Shown here: one piece after another, positions 26,079 through 35,063 of the stretch
How positions within the stretch are numbered: position 1 is the first letter of the stretch
How the letters are laid out: each line of letters begins with the position of its first letter
Assembly: GCF_001921865.1 (NCBI RefSeq)
Contig: NZ_MSCT01000016.1
Span: forward strand, 1-64,000
Reading direction: 5' to 3'
DNA from: Pseudomonas chlororaphis
Lineage (GTDB): Bacteria > Pseudomonadota > Gammaproteobacteria > Pseudomonadales > Pseudomonadaceae
Length of the DNA stretch: 64,000 nucleotides
Made by a program: the position numbers and the translations under genes
The notes under the pieces: model-generated
Told to the model about the DNA's origin: nothing
Seen by the model: only the letters and a program-made list of their open reading frames with translations
Databases searched by the model: none

Positions 26079-26168
26079 GTCGGCGGCCACGCCGCTGCTA
26101 CCTCGCCGAATCGCAAAAAAACGCGCCACGGCGGTGAGCTGATTCGACCTCCCCCACCCGCTTCGCCG

Positions 26169-26186
26169 CCGTCACCCGGCTGTCAC
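26169..26186 (+). promoter_or_regulatory. PhoB box upstream of the GGDEF gene
   Basis: CCGTCAC-CCGG-CTGTCAC on the plus strand: two 7-base direct repeats with a 4-base spacer, matching the Pho consensus well, 51 bases before the ATG at 26238. A poor -10 (TGTGCT) lies 10 bases downstream, as usual for activator-dependent promoters. Confidence 0.75.
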
Positions 26187-26237
26187 ATCCATCTGCTGTG
26201 CTGGCGCGCATTGCTTGCTCGCCAAAGGATCGCGGCC

Positions 26238-27152
26238 ATGTTCTCAGTGCTCAAACCCCACCGTTGGAAACTCGCCGCCCTGCTGCTGGCGGCCAACTTC
26301 GGCCTGCTCCTGCACCTGGCCTTCGGCAAGCTGAAAACCGTCGATGAGTGGGTCTGGCTGGACATCGTCGGCGAAGGCGGCACCGCGCTGCTGGTCCTGA
26401 CCTGGCTCGGGCTGGTGCTGAAAAGCCGGCCGGCGGGACGGGTCACCAATTACCTGGCGCTGGGCCTGTCGTGCATCTTTTTCTCCTGGTGGATCGACAG
26501 CCTCGACGAGTTCATCCGCCTGCCCGACAGCATCACCTGGGATCACTGGCTGGAGTCCGGGCCGATGCCGTTGGGCATGGTCCTGCTGACCATCGGCATC
26601 TACCACTGGCACCGCGAACAGCTGGCGATCAGCGCCCAGATGGAAAAACGCGAACGGCTGTTCCGCGAGCACCGGCTGTTCGACAAACTCACCCCGCTGG
26701 GCGGCGCCGACTACCTCAAGCGTCAGCTGGCCGACAGCCTGCAAGACAGCCAGCGTCAGCAGCAGCCGCTGTCGCTGCTGGCCCTGGACCTGAACCATTT
26801 CGCCGCGATCAACCAGGACTTCGGCCACGCCGAGGGCGACGCGGTGCTGCAAGCGCTGAGTCATCTGCTGCTGCTCAACCTGCGCCGCCAGGACCTGCTC
26901 TGCCGGCTGGCCGGCGACCGTTTCGTGGTGCTGCTGCCGAACACCGGCGAGCGCCAGGCACGGCTGCTGGCCCTGGAGCTGCAACAGGCGGTGCAGAGCC
27001 TGGCGCACAAGACCCGCCAGCACGGCGAACGCTTGCAGCTGTCGGCCTGCACCGCGGTGGTGATGGCGCTGGACGAGACGCCGCAAGCCTTGCTCAAGCG
27101 CCTCAACCTGGCCCTCGCCCGGGCCAAGCCGCCGCTGGCGAAAAGCGCCTGA
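26238..27152 (+). CDS. Membrane protein with degenerate GGDEF domain
   Basis: 304-residue protein. Four predicted membrane helices in residues 10-130 (LAALLLAANFGLLLHLAFG; GGTALLVLTWLGLVL; LALGLSCIFFSWWI; LGMVLLTIGIYHW), a short coiled linker and a C-terminal GGDEF domain. The active-site loop reads LAGDRFVVLLP in place of GGDEF, so the third and fourth key acids are only partly kept (D retained, E to R) and cyclase activity is unlikely. Start chosen for AAGGA at 26224. It precedes an AraC gene by 9 bp and follows a PhoB box. Confidence 0.85.
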   Translation: MFSVLKPHRWKLAALLLAANFGLLLHLAFGKLKTVDEWVWLDIVGEGGTALLVLTWLGLVLKSRPAGRVTNYLALGLSCIFFSWWIDSLDEFIRLPDSITWDHWLESGPMPLGMVLLTIGIYHWHREQLAISAQMEKRERLFREHRLFDKLTPLGGADYLKRQLADSLQDSQRQQQPLSLLALDLNHFAAINQDFGHAEGDAVLQALSHLLLLNLRRQDLLCRLAGDRFVVLLPNTGERQARLLALELQQAVQSLAHKTRQHGERLQLSACTAVVMALDETPQALLKRLNLALARAKPPLAKSA

Positions 27153-27161
27153 GGCCCGGCC

Positions 27162-28199
27162 ATGACCTTGAAGACCAGCGGGTACGAAATCGACAGCCGC
27201 TTCATCCCCGGGCATTACCAGCCGGCGAGCCTGATCGACCTGGCGCTGTCGCGAGACATCGACAGCCATCGCCTGCTGCGCGGCACCGGGCTGTTCCACG
27301 AGGACATCCTGGCCGGCCAGACCCGCCTCAGCCCGCAGCAGTTTCTCGGCCTGATCGACAACAGCCGGCGCCTGCTGGACGCCGACGACAGCAGCTTCCT
27401 GTTCGGCCAGCGCCTGCTGCCCGGGCACTACGGCGCCGCCAGCCATGCCTTGCGCCATGCGCAGAACCTGCACCAGGCCCTGGACACCCTGGCGCAACAG
27501 CAGGCGCTGCTCAGCCCGCTGGCCGGCCCGCGCTTGCTGCTGGACGACAAGTACGCCTACTTCTATTGGCTGGACAGCTGCGGCGCCGGCGAACAATGGC
27601 GCTTCCTGCTGGAGGCCAGCATGACCTCGGTGGTGGCCATGAGTCAGTGGCTGAGCGGCCAGCGCCTGCCCTGGGAATGCAGTTTCAGCCATGCCGAGCC
27701 GCGGTATGTCGAGCAGTACTGGGTGCACCTGGGCGAGCACACGCTGTTCCAGCAGCCCATGGACCTGATGCGTATCCCCCGCGAATACCTGACCCGGCCC
27801 TGGCCCAACGCCTCGGCCACCGCCGGCCAGGTGGCGCGCCAGGAAGCCCGGGCCCAGGTCGAACAACTGGGCTTCGCCAGCAGCTTTCTCGACGACGTCT
27901 ACCGCTACCTGCAACGCCATGTGCGCCAGGCACCGAGCCTGGAACTGACGGCCCAGGCCTTCGCCATGAGCCCGGCGACCCTCAAGCGCAAGCTGCACAA
28001 GCACCACAGCGGTTTCCAGCAACAGGCGGACCTGGTGCGCAAGCATGTGGCGCTGTACCTGTACCGGATCAAGGGCCTGAGCAACGAGGAAGTCGCCGAG
28101 TACCTGAGCTTCAACGACGCGGCGAACTTTCGTCGTTCATTCAAGCGCTGGACCGGCAGCACGCCGAACCTGATCCGCCAGCTGTTCGGCGCCGGTTGA
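27162..28199 (+). CDS. AraC-family transcriptional regulator
   Basis: 345-residue regulator with an arabinose_bd N-terminal domain (ASLIDLALSRDIDSHRLLRGTG) and an AraC double HTH at the C-terminus (LTAQAFAMSPATLKRKLHKH, then NEEVAEYLSFNDAANFRRSF). Same subfamily as SphR. Nine bases after the degenerate GGDEF gene, so cotranscribed and possibly Pho-controlled. Target genes are not evident; the neighbouring receptor-phytase operon is a candidate. Confidence 0.87.
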   Translation: MTLKTSGYEIDSRFIPGHYQPASLIDLALSRDIDSHRLLRGTGLFHEDILAGQTRLSPQQFLGLIDNSRRLLDADDSSFLFGQRLLPGHYGAASHALRHAQNLHQALDTLAQQQALLSPLAGPRLLLDDKYAYFYWLDSCGAGEQWRFLLEASMTSVVAMSQWLSGQRLPWECSFSHAEPRYVEQYWVHLGEHTLFQQPMDLMRIPREYLTRPWPNASATAGQVARQEARAQVEQLGFASSFLDDVYRYLQRHVRQAPSLELTAQAFAMSPATLKRKLHKHHSGFQQQADLVRKHVALYLYRIKGLSNEEVAEYLSFNDAANFRRSFKRWTGSTPNLIRQLFGAG

Positions 28200-28310
28200 A
28201 ACAAAGGCTGTTTTTCCTGGGGAAAAAGCGGCTACTCTTGGCCCAAAGAACCACACCATCACCGCTCTACCGCACGACTTTCCGCCATTTTGGCCCAGCT
28301 TTTTTGCTAA

Positions 28311-28451
28311 GGGCCTGGACAAAAAGTCGGCGAGCGAAGGCCAGGCAAGGCAAAAACAGGCGAAGAAGCGGAGTTTAGGCTCCTAAATGAGCATTCTGAG
28401 CCTGTTTTTAACGCAGCATGGCCGAGCACAGCCACTTTTTGTACAGAGCCC
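28311..28451. repeat. MITE-like 141-bp imperfect palindrome
   Basis: Lies in the 374-bp gap before the ALDH gene. Outer arms GGGCCTGGACAAAAAGTCGG (28311-28330) and the complementary right end ACTTTTTGTACAGAGCCC (to 28451), inner perfect arms AAAAACAGGC (28352-28361) and GCCTGTTTTT (28400-28409), and a central hairpin TTTAGG-CT-CCTAAA (28374-28387). No open frame of its own. I recall similar elements between genes in other P. fluorescens-group genomes; copy number must be checked. The rest of the gap shows nothing clear. Confidence 0.75.
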
Positions 28452-28573
28452 AAGACCCGAGACGCCAGGGCGTATACCCGTAGAAACATCCCTGGAGACC
28501 CGTCTCGACCGTCAGCACCGGCCCGCTCCCCGGCCCGCCGGTGCCTTGCCCATCGCCATTACGGAATAGAGTC

Positions 28574-30199
28574 ATGACCACAGCCTCTTTGTTGAACACG
28601 CTGTTTCCCGTTGCCGCCGATATTCCCGAGCAATACCGCCTGGACGGCCAGGTCGAGCAACGCGAGTACCTGGTCGACGGCCAGTTGCACACCTGGAACG
28701 GGCCCCTGGCCCTGGTCCGCAGCCCGGTGTACCTGAGCACCGCCGCCGGCGACGAACAGGTGATCCTCGGCAGCACCCCGCTGCTCGACGCCGACACCGC
28801 CCTGACTGCCCTCGACGCCGCCGTGCGTGCCTACGACCGTGGCCAGGGCGCCTGGCCGACGATGCGCGTGGCCGAACGCATCCAGCACGTCGAAGCCTTT
28901 CTCGGGCGCATGCGCGAACAGCGCTCGGCAGTGGTCAAGCTGCTGATGTGGGAAATCGGCAAGAACCTCAAGGACTCGGAAAAAGAGTTCGACCGCACCT
29001 GCGACTACATCGTCGACACCATCAACGCCCTCAAGGAACTCGACCGCCGCTCCAGCCGCTTCGAGCTGGAGCAGGACACCCTCGGCCAGATCCGTCGCGT
29101 GCCGCTGGGCGTGGCGCTGTGCATGGGCCCGTACAACTACCCGCTGAACGAAACCTTCACCACCTTGATCCCCGCGCTGATCATGGGCAACACCGTGGTG
29201 TTCAAGCCAGCCAAGTTCGGCGTGCTGCTGATCCGTCCGCTGCTGGAAGCCTTCCGTGACAGCTTCCCGGCCGGGGTGATCAACGTGATCTACGGCAGCG
29301 GCCGGGAAACCGTCAGCGCGCTGATGGCCAGCGGCAAGATCGACATCTTCGCCTTCATCGGCACCAACAAGGCCGCCAGCGACCTGAAAAAACTCCACCC
29401 CAAGCCGCATCGCCTGCGCGCCGCCCTGGGCCTGGACGCGAAAAACCCCGGCATCGTCCTGCCGCAAGTCGACCTGGATAACGCGGTCAACGAAGCGGTC
29501 ACCGGCTCGCTGTCGTTCAACGGGCAACGCTGCACCGCGCTGAAAATCCTCTTCGTCCATGAAAGCGTGGTCGAGGCCTTCATCGAGAAATTCAACGCCA
29601 AGCTGCTCAGCCTCAAGCCCGGCATGCCCTGGGAGCCGGGCGTGGCGCTGACGCCGCTGCCGGAGTCGGGCAAGGTCGACTACCTGCACGCGCTGGTGGC
29701 CGATGCCGTCGCCAAGGGCGCCAAGGTGGTCAACCCCGGCGGCGGCGAAGCGCGGGCCTCGTTCTTCTACCCGGCGGTGCTGTACCCGGTGAACAGCCAG
29801 ATGCGCGTGTACCAGGAGGAGCAGTTCGGGCCGGTGGTGCCGATCGTGCCCTACCGCGACCTGGAAACGGTGATCGACTACGTCCTGGAATCGGACTTCG
29901 GCCAGCAGCTGAGCATCTTCGGCACCGAGCCTGCGGAGGTCGGGCCGCTGGTGGACGCCTTCGCCAACCAGGTCGGGCGGATCAATCTCAACGCCCAGTG
30001 CCAGCGCGGCCCGGACACCTACCCGTTCAACGGGCGCAAGAACTCCGCCGAGGGCACGCTGTCTGTGCATGACGCGTTGCGCACCTTCTCGATCCGCACC
30101 CTGGTGGCCACCAAGTTCCAGGAGAGCAACAAGGCGCTGATCAGCGACATCATCCGTAACCGGGAGTCGAGCTTCCTGACCACCGATTACATTTTCTAG
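28574..30199 (+). CDS. GapN-like aldehyde dehydrogenase with altered general-base site
   Basis: 541-residue ALDH-superfamily enzyme usually labelled NADP-dependent glyceraldehyde-3-phosphate dehydrogenase. Nucleophile Cys320 (NGQRCTALK), oxyanion region CMGPYNYPLN and cofactor loop FIGTNKAAS are present. The catalytic Glu expected 34 residues before the Cys, in an ELGGK motif, is replaced: the segment reads LGLDAKNPG with Gly286 at that place. So the chemistry or regulation may differ from standard GapN. Upstream SD is weak (GGAA). Followed 18 bp later by FUSC gene. Confidence 0.85.
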   Translation: MTTASLLNTLFPVAADIPEQYRLDGQVEQREYLVDGQLHTWNGPLALVRSPVYLSTAAGDEQVILGSTPLLDADTALTALDAAVRAYDRGQGAWPTMRVAERIQHVEAFLGRMREQRSAVVKLLMWEIGKNLKDSEKEFDRTCDYIVDTINALKELDRRSSRFELEQDTLGQIRRVPLGVALCMGPYNYPLNETFTTLIPALIMGNTVVFKPAKFGVLLIRPLLEAFRDSFPAGVINVIYGSGRETVSALMASGKIDIFAFIGTNKAASDLKKLHPKPHRLRAALGLDAKNPGIVLPQVDLDNAVNEAVTGSLSFNGQRCTALKILFVHESVVEAFIEKFNAKLLSLKPGMPWEPGVALTPLPESGKVDYLHALVADAVAKGAKVVNPGGGEARASFFYPAVLYPVNSQMRVYQEEQFGPVVPIVPYRDLETVIDYVLESDFGQQLSIFGTEPAEVGPLVDAFANQVGRINLNAQCQRGPDTYPFNGRKNSAEGTLSVHDALRTFSIRTLVATKFQESNKALISDIIRNRESSFLTTDYIF

Positions 30200-30216
30200 A
30201 ACAAGGAGAGCTCCCT

Positions 30217-31302
30217 CTGGACCTGCTGAACCGTTGGCGCTCCTGGCGCCTGCCGCCGCTGTTGCGCCGACTCCTGCTGCCGGTGCTGGACCCGTACCGG
30301 CGCTACCGGTACGCCAAGCTGATCCACGCGGTACGCGTGGCCCTGGGACTGCTGGCCACCATCGGCCTGACCACCGGCCTCAATCTGCCTCACGGCGAAT
30401 GGGCGTCGGTGACCATGCTGGTGGTGATCGGCGGTTTGCAGCACCACGGCAATATCGGCAAGAAGGCCGCGGAACGGGCCATCGGCACCCTGGTCGGCGC
30501 GGGCGTCGGCCTGGTGCTGGTGGTGCAGCAGGACTACCTGGGCCTGCCGTGGTTGACCTACCTGGGCATGTCGGCGGTGTGCGGCTACTTCTCCTATCAC
30601 GCCATCGGCAAGGGCGGCTACACCGCACTGCTGGCGGCGATCACCGTCTTCATCGTCGCCGGCCACGGCGACAACCACGTCAGCGACGGCCTGTGGCGCG
30701 CGGTCGATATCCTGATCGGCATCGCCCTGGCCCTGGCGTTTTCCTTCGCCATCCCGCTGTACGCGGTGTATTCCTGGCGCTACAACCTGGCCAGCGCCTT
30801 GCGCGACTGCGCCACCCTCTACGGACGCATCATCGGCGGCCAGTCGATGACTGACGACGAACACCTGAAACTCCTCGGACGCCTCAACGGCAAGCTGCTG
30901 CAACTGCGCTCGCTGATGCCTTCGGTGTCCAAGGAAGTGCGGATCTCCATGACCGAACTGGACGCCATCCAGCGCAACCTGCGCATGTGTTTCAGCACCC
31001 TGGAAATCCTCGGCAACACCCGCCCGGACCTCAGCGAGCCGCAGGCCCGCGAGCAGTTGCAAGCGGTCTTGAAACACGAGCACCGCCAGGTGCGGGTACA
31101 GCTGGTCGGCATGGCCCGCGCCCTGCAATCCGGCGCCACCAAACGCCTGGGGCGGCCCCTGGATGGGCCGCCGGCCTCAACGTCCGACACCCGGGTCTAC
31201 AGCGCGCTCGACGGCTACCGCCTGCTGACCCGGCAACTGGTGGCCAACCTCAACGAGATGCGCCAGCGCCTGGCAAAAACCGCCGAACACTGGAAGATCT
31301 GA
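30217..31302 (+). CDS. FUSC-family (aromatic acid exporter-like) membrane protein, CTG start likely
   Basis: 361-residue inner-membrane protein with about six helices in the first 170 residues (AVRVALGLLATIGLTTGLN; VTMLVVIGGL; VGAGVGLVLVVQQ; AVDILIGIALALAFSFAIPLYAVY) and a soluble helical C-terminus. FUSC/YccS/AaeB-like family, exporters of aromatic acids. There is no ATG near the front; AAGGAG (30203-30208) sits 8 bases before CTG at 30217, giving LDLLNRWRSW, while the first TTG (30262) has no ribosome site. Probably cotranscribed with the ALDH gene. Confidence 0.8.
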   Translation: MDLLNRWRSWRLPPLLRRLLLPVLDPYRRYRYAKLIHAVRVALGLLATIGLTTGLNLPHGEWASVTMLVVIGGLQHHGNIGKKAAERAIGTLVGAGVGLVLVVQQDYLGLPWLTYLGMSAVCGYFSYHAIGKGGYTALLAAITVFIVAGHGDNHVSDGLWRAVDILIGIALALAFSFAIPLYAVYSWRYNLASALRDCATLYGRIIGGQSMTDDEHLKLLGRLNGKLLQLRSLMPSVSKEVRISMTELDAIQRNLRMCFSTLEILGNTRPDLSEPQAREQLQAVLKHEHRQVRVQLVGMARALQSGATKRLGRPLDGPPASTSDTRVYSALDGYRLLTRQLVANLNEMRQRLAKTAEHWKI

Positions 31303-31315
31303 GCGCGCGGCCGGA

Positions 31316-32269
31316 TCAGGGCTGCCGTTCGGCCAGCGCTTCCAGCAGGTCGGCCGAAGGCACGAAGAACAGGCCGCCGGTGACCGCGGTGCTGAAATCC
31401 AGCAGGCGGTCATAGTTGCCCGCCGGCCGGCCGACAAACATGTTTTCCAGCATCAGTTCCAGAGGTTCCGGCGAACGCGCGTAGCCGATGAAATAGGTGC
31501 CGAACTCCCCTGCCCCCGGCCGGCCGAACGGCATGTTGTCGCGCAAGATCTTCACCTCCTCACCGTCCTTGGTGATGGTGGTCAAGGCACTGTGGGAAGA
31601 GCTCGGCTTGACCGAATCGTCGAGCTCGATATCGGCCAGCTTGGTGCGGCCGATCACCCGTTCCTGGGCCTCGACCGACAGATCGTTCCAGGCGTTCATG
31701 TTGTGCAGGTACTTCTGCACCAGCACGTAACTGCCGCCCCTGAAGGACGGATCTTCATCGCCGACCAGGGTGAACTCAACGGCCTTGCGCCCCACCGGAT
31801 TCTCCGTGCCGTCGACGAAACCGATGATGCTGCGCATATCGAAGTAGCGGAACCCCTGCACCTCGTCGACCACCGCGATCGCCTCGCCCAGGGCCGAGAT
31901 CAACTGCGTGGCCAATTCGAAACACAGGTCCATCTGGTCCGCGCGAATGTGCAGCAGGATATCGCCAGGCGTCGCCGGTGCGCGACGTTCTGGCGGGCCG
32001 AACTCGCGAAAGCCATGCAGCGAGGCCGGGCGCGGACCGCCGAAAAGCCGGTCCCAGGCCGTCGAACCGAAGCCGCAGACGCACGACAGATTTCCCGCGG
32101 GAACCCGCTTGCCGACCGATCGCGTGAGGCCCGCGACGTCTTCGCACCAGCCACGGACCTTGGCGGCAGCATCGTCGCCGGGGGCCAGGGTGGCGACGAG
32201 AAAGATCGCGCTACGGGTAATCGGGTTGCAGACCGATTGCGGCTCGGGACTGGCGTCGGCTAGAGGCAT
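31316..32269 (-). CDS. DyP-type peroxidase (second copy)
   Basis: 317-residue DyP-family peroxidase. Catalytic motif GFVDGTENP, proximal haem His in SSSHSALTT, distal Arg region LRDNMPFG. No signal peptide or Tat motif; ends convergently 13 bp from the FUSC gene. Some of this class are loaded into encapsulin shells by a C-terminal tag, but no such tag is seen and no encapsulin gene is adjacent. Start MPLADASPEP at 32269. Confidence 0.9.
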   Translation of the reverse strand: MPLADASPEPQSVCNPITRSAIFLVATLAPGDDAAAKVRGWCEDVAGLTRSVGKRVPAGNLSCVCGFGSTAWDRLFGGPRPASLHGFREFGPPERRAPATPGDILLHIRADQMDLCFELATQLISALGEAIAVVDEVQGFRYFDMRSIIGFVDGTENPVGRKAVEFTLVGDEDPSFRGGSYVLVQKYLHNMNAWNDLSVEAQERVIGRTKLADIELDDSVKPSSSHSALTTITKDGEEVKILRDNMPFGRPGAGEFGTYFIGYARSPEPLELMLENMFVGRPAGNYDRLLDFSTAVTGGLFFVPSADLLEALAERQP

Positions 32270-32425
32270 GTTCTGTACTCGACGGAGCGGGATGGGAGAA
32301 TCGCAGAGTAGCAAACAATCGCTGCCCTGCCGTCGCCCTGGCGCAGGGCAACACGCCTTGCGCCACGGAAATCTGTCCAGGGAAAAAGGGCGCCTTACGC
32401 GCCCGCCTTCCCTGGATCGCCCTGG

Positions 32426-34699
32426 TCAGTTCGGCACCGAGCGCACAATCCGCACCGGGATCGATTTGTAGGACGGCGTCCCGCTGTCCACATCGATGTA
32501 GTCCAATGGGACCAACTGGTTGGCTTCCGGGTAATAGGCCGCGACCGTGCCGGGGGAAATCTTGTATTCGATCGCGGTGATTTTCTCGTAGCGCAGCTTG
32601 CGGCCCCGGGTGACCGTCTCGATATCCACCAGGTCGCCGTGGGCCAGGCCACGGGCATCCAGGTCCGCCGGGTTCATGAACAGCACGTCGCGCCGGCCGA
32701 ACACCCCGCGGTAACGATCGTCCATGGCATAAATGGTGGTGTTGTACTGGTCATGGCTGCGGAGGGTGATCAGGCGCAGCACGTCCGCGCCATCGACCAC
32801 CTTGTCTTCGTGCAGCCCGGGAAAGACAAAGAACTCGGCCTTGCCTGACGGGGTCAGCCAGATGCGCTCGGTGGGCGGCAACGGCATGCGGAACCCGCCC
32901 GGCACGCGAATGCGCTGGTTGAACGCTTCGAAGCCGGGCACCGTTTTCTCGATCAGGTCGCGGATCTTGTCGTAGTCGGCCACCAGTGCCTGCCAGGGCA
33001 CCTTGGTGTCCGGCAGCGTGGCCTGGGCGATGCCGGCCACTATCGCCGGCTCCGAGCGCAGGAACTCGGAGGCCGGGGTCAGCTTGCCAGCCGAGGCGTG
33101 AACCATCGACATCGAGTCCTCGACGGTGATCGACTGCCGCATCCCGTCCTGCACATCCAGTTCGGTGCGCCCCAGGCAAGGGAACAGATAGGACTCCCTG
33201 GCGACCAGCAGGTGGGAGCGATTGAGCTTGGTGCCGATATGCACGCTCAAGTCGAGCTTGCCCATGGCCGGAAAACACTGGCCCGGATCGGGCAAGGCGA
33301 CGGCGAAGTTGCCTCCCAGGCAAATCAGCGCCTTGGCCGTGCCCGCGATCATGGCCTGCATCGCCTGTACCGCATCGTGACCGTGGGTCGCTGGCGGCTT
33401 GAAGCCGAACACGTTCTCGAGCCTGTCGAGAAACGCCTGCGACGGCTTCTCGGTAATGCCCACTGTCCTGTTGCCCTGGACATTGGAATGGCCGCGCAAC
33501 GGGCAAATGCCCGCCCCAGGCTTGCCAAGGTTGCCGCGCAACATCAGCAGGTCACAGATCAGCCGGACATTGGCCGTGCCTTCGTTGTGCTGGGTGATGC
33601 CCATGCCGTAGGTGACGATGGTGGCGTTGGATTTTGCGTAGGCGGCGGCGACCTTTTCCAGCTCGGCCTGGCGTAGGCCGCTGGCTTGTTCTATATCGGG
33701 CCAGGCCGTGGCATGCAGATCGGCCACCAACGCATCGAAACCCCGGGTGTGCCGGGCGATGAAATCGTGGTCGAGGACTTCGCCCACCGTTCGTTCCAGC
33801 TCCAGCAGCGCCTTCATGATCCCCTTGATGGCCGCCGCGTCGCCTCCGGCCTTGACCTGAAAGTAGGACGAAGCGATCCGGGTAGAACCGTAAGTCGCCA
33901 TTTCAATCATGTTCTGCGGATCGGCAAACCGCTCGAGCGCCCGTTCGCGCAGCGGATTGAAGACCATGATCGGTACCTTGCGCCGCGAGGCTTCGTGCAG
34001 CGTGCCCATCATCCGCGGGTGGTTGGTGCCGGGGTTGTGGCCAATGGAGATGATCAGTTCGCACACATCGAAGTCGTCCAGCGACACCGTACCCTTGCCG
34101 ATACCAATGGATCGCGGCAGCCCGACGCTGGTCGGCTCGTGGCACATGTTGGAACAATCGGGAAAGTTGTTGCTGCCGTATTCCCGGATGAACAGCTGAT
34201 ACAGATACGCCGCTTCATTGGAGGCCCTGCCGGAGGTGTAGAACTCGGCCTGCTCTGGCTGCAGCCCACGGAGTATCTCGCCTATTCGCGCGAACGCCGT
34301 CTCCCATTCGACGGGTTGGTAGGTATCGCTGGCACGGTCATAGACCAAGGGATGGGTGATGCGCCCCAGGTCCTCCAGTTCGTAATCGCTGCGCCGCAAT
34401 AACGCGGCGACCGGATGGCTGGCGAAGAATTCCGGGGTGACTCGCTTGTTGGTCGCCTCCCAGGTCACCGCCTTGGCGCCGTTTTCACAGAACTGGAAGG
34501 TGGATTTGTGCTCCTTGTCGGGCCAGGCGCAGCCCGGACAATCGAAGCCGTCCGGCTGGTTGGTGCGCATCAGGGTGATGGGCGCCATCAGCGTATCCAT
34601 CTGCTCTCGAACCGCCGTCGCGGTGGCCTTGAGAGCCCCCCAGCCGCCCGCCGGGCCGTCGTAGTCACGAATACCGGGTACTTTGCGTCGAGTCGTCAT
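32426..34699 (-). CDS. FdhF/YdeP-family molybdopterin oxidoreductase
   Basis: 757-residue bis-MGD molybdoenzyme. N-terminal CPGC pair (Cys54, Cys57) replaces the four-Cys [4Fe-4S] motif of classic formate dehydrogenases, as in YdeP. Then the Mo cofactor core: FYTSGRASNEAAYLYQLF, NNFPDCSNMCHEPTSVGL (Cys ligand candidate), SIGHNPGTNHPRMM, and a C-terminal molydop_binding domain (GDLVDIETVTRGRKLRYEKI). No Tat signal, so cytoplasmic. E. coli YdeP is linked to acid resistance; the substrate is unknown. Good GGGGGGAA ribosome site. Confidence 0.88.
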   Translation of the reverse strand: MTTRRKVPGIRDYDGPAGGWGALKATATAVREQMDTLMAPITLMRTNQPDGFDCPGCAWPDKEHKSTFQFCENGAKAVTWEATNKRVTPEFFASHPVAALLRRSDYELEDLGRITHPLVYDRASDTYQPVEWETAFARIGEILRGLQPEQAEFYTSGRASNEAAYLYQLFIREYGSNNFPDCSNMCHEPTSVGLPRSIGIGKGTVSLDDFDVCELIISIGHNPGTNHPRMMGTLHEASRRKVPIMVFNPLRERALERFADPQNMIEMATYGSTRIASSYFQVKAGGDAAAIKGIMKALLELERTVGEVLDHDFIARHTRGFDALVADLHATAWPDIEQASGLRQAELEKVAAAYAKSNATIVTYGMGITQHNEGTANVRLICDLLMLRGNLGKPGAGICPLRGHSNVQGNRTVGITEKPSQAFLDRLENVFGFKPPATHGHDAVQAMQAMIAGTAKALICLGGNFAVALPDPGQCFPAMGKLDLSVHIGTKLNRSHLLVARESYLFPCLGRTELDVQDGMRQSITVEDSMSMVHASAGKLTPASEFLRSEPAIVAGIAQATLPDTKVPWQALVADYDKIRDLIEKTVPGFEAFNQRIRVPGGFRMPLPPTERIWLTPSGKAEFFVFPGLHEDKVVDGADVLRLITLRSHDQYNTTIYAMDDRYRGVFGRRDVLFMNPADLDARGLAHGDLVDIETVTRGRKLRYEKITAIEYKISPGTVAAYYPEANQLVPLDYIDVDSGTPSYKSIPVRIVRSVPN

Positions 34700-35063
34700 G
34701 ACCGTTCCCCCCTACGCCCGCGCCGTAGAAGGCGAGAGCCGTCGCTTGCCTGGAATGCGCCGCCGCGGCGGCATTCGGTAACGATCTGCCTGGCCGAATC
34801 GAGGACAGCAGATGTCACACCTGCACAGCAAAAAAGACAGGCGACCCCGAATCGGGCTTGAGGGTTTGCAACCGTTGAATCAATAACGAGGGGCTACGCT
34901 TGAATCTTTCACCGTGATCTAAAACCTTAGTGGCGCATACCCACCTGTCAAGGCAACAAACTGCTGGAAAATCGGCTAGTTACTTCTCATTTGCACCTAC
35001 CATAAGCAGGTGCTATTGCTGCCTTTCGGCGGTCGCTTGCCTGCTTCCGGGTTACGCGACGCG
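34700..35063. other. Intergenic region upstream of the molybdoenzyme gene
   Basis: No gene supported in this 364-bp stretch. AT content is higher than around it (34880-34990), fitting a promoter zone for the minus-strand molybdoenzyme gene. An inverted repeat GCACCT-N9-AGGTGC near 34995-35015 lies just past the end of the EamA gene and could end its transcript, but lacks a T-run. Confidence 0.5.

Noticed and set aside
26348..28378. 676-codon plus-strand frame spanning the GGDEF and AraC genes
   Set aside because: Ala/Pro/Arg-rich shifted frame of two well-supported genes in other frames.
28352..28409. Hairpin AAAAACAGGC/GCCTGTTTTT as a simple rho-independent terminator of the AraC gene
   Set aside because: The loop is 38 bases and the hairpin is nested in longer inverted arms, fitting a palindromic repeat element better than a terminator.
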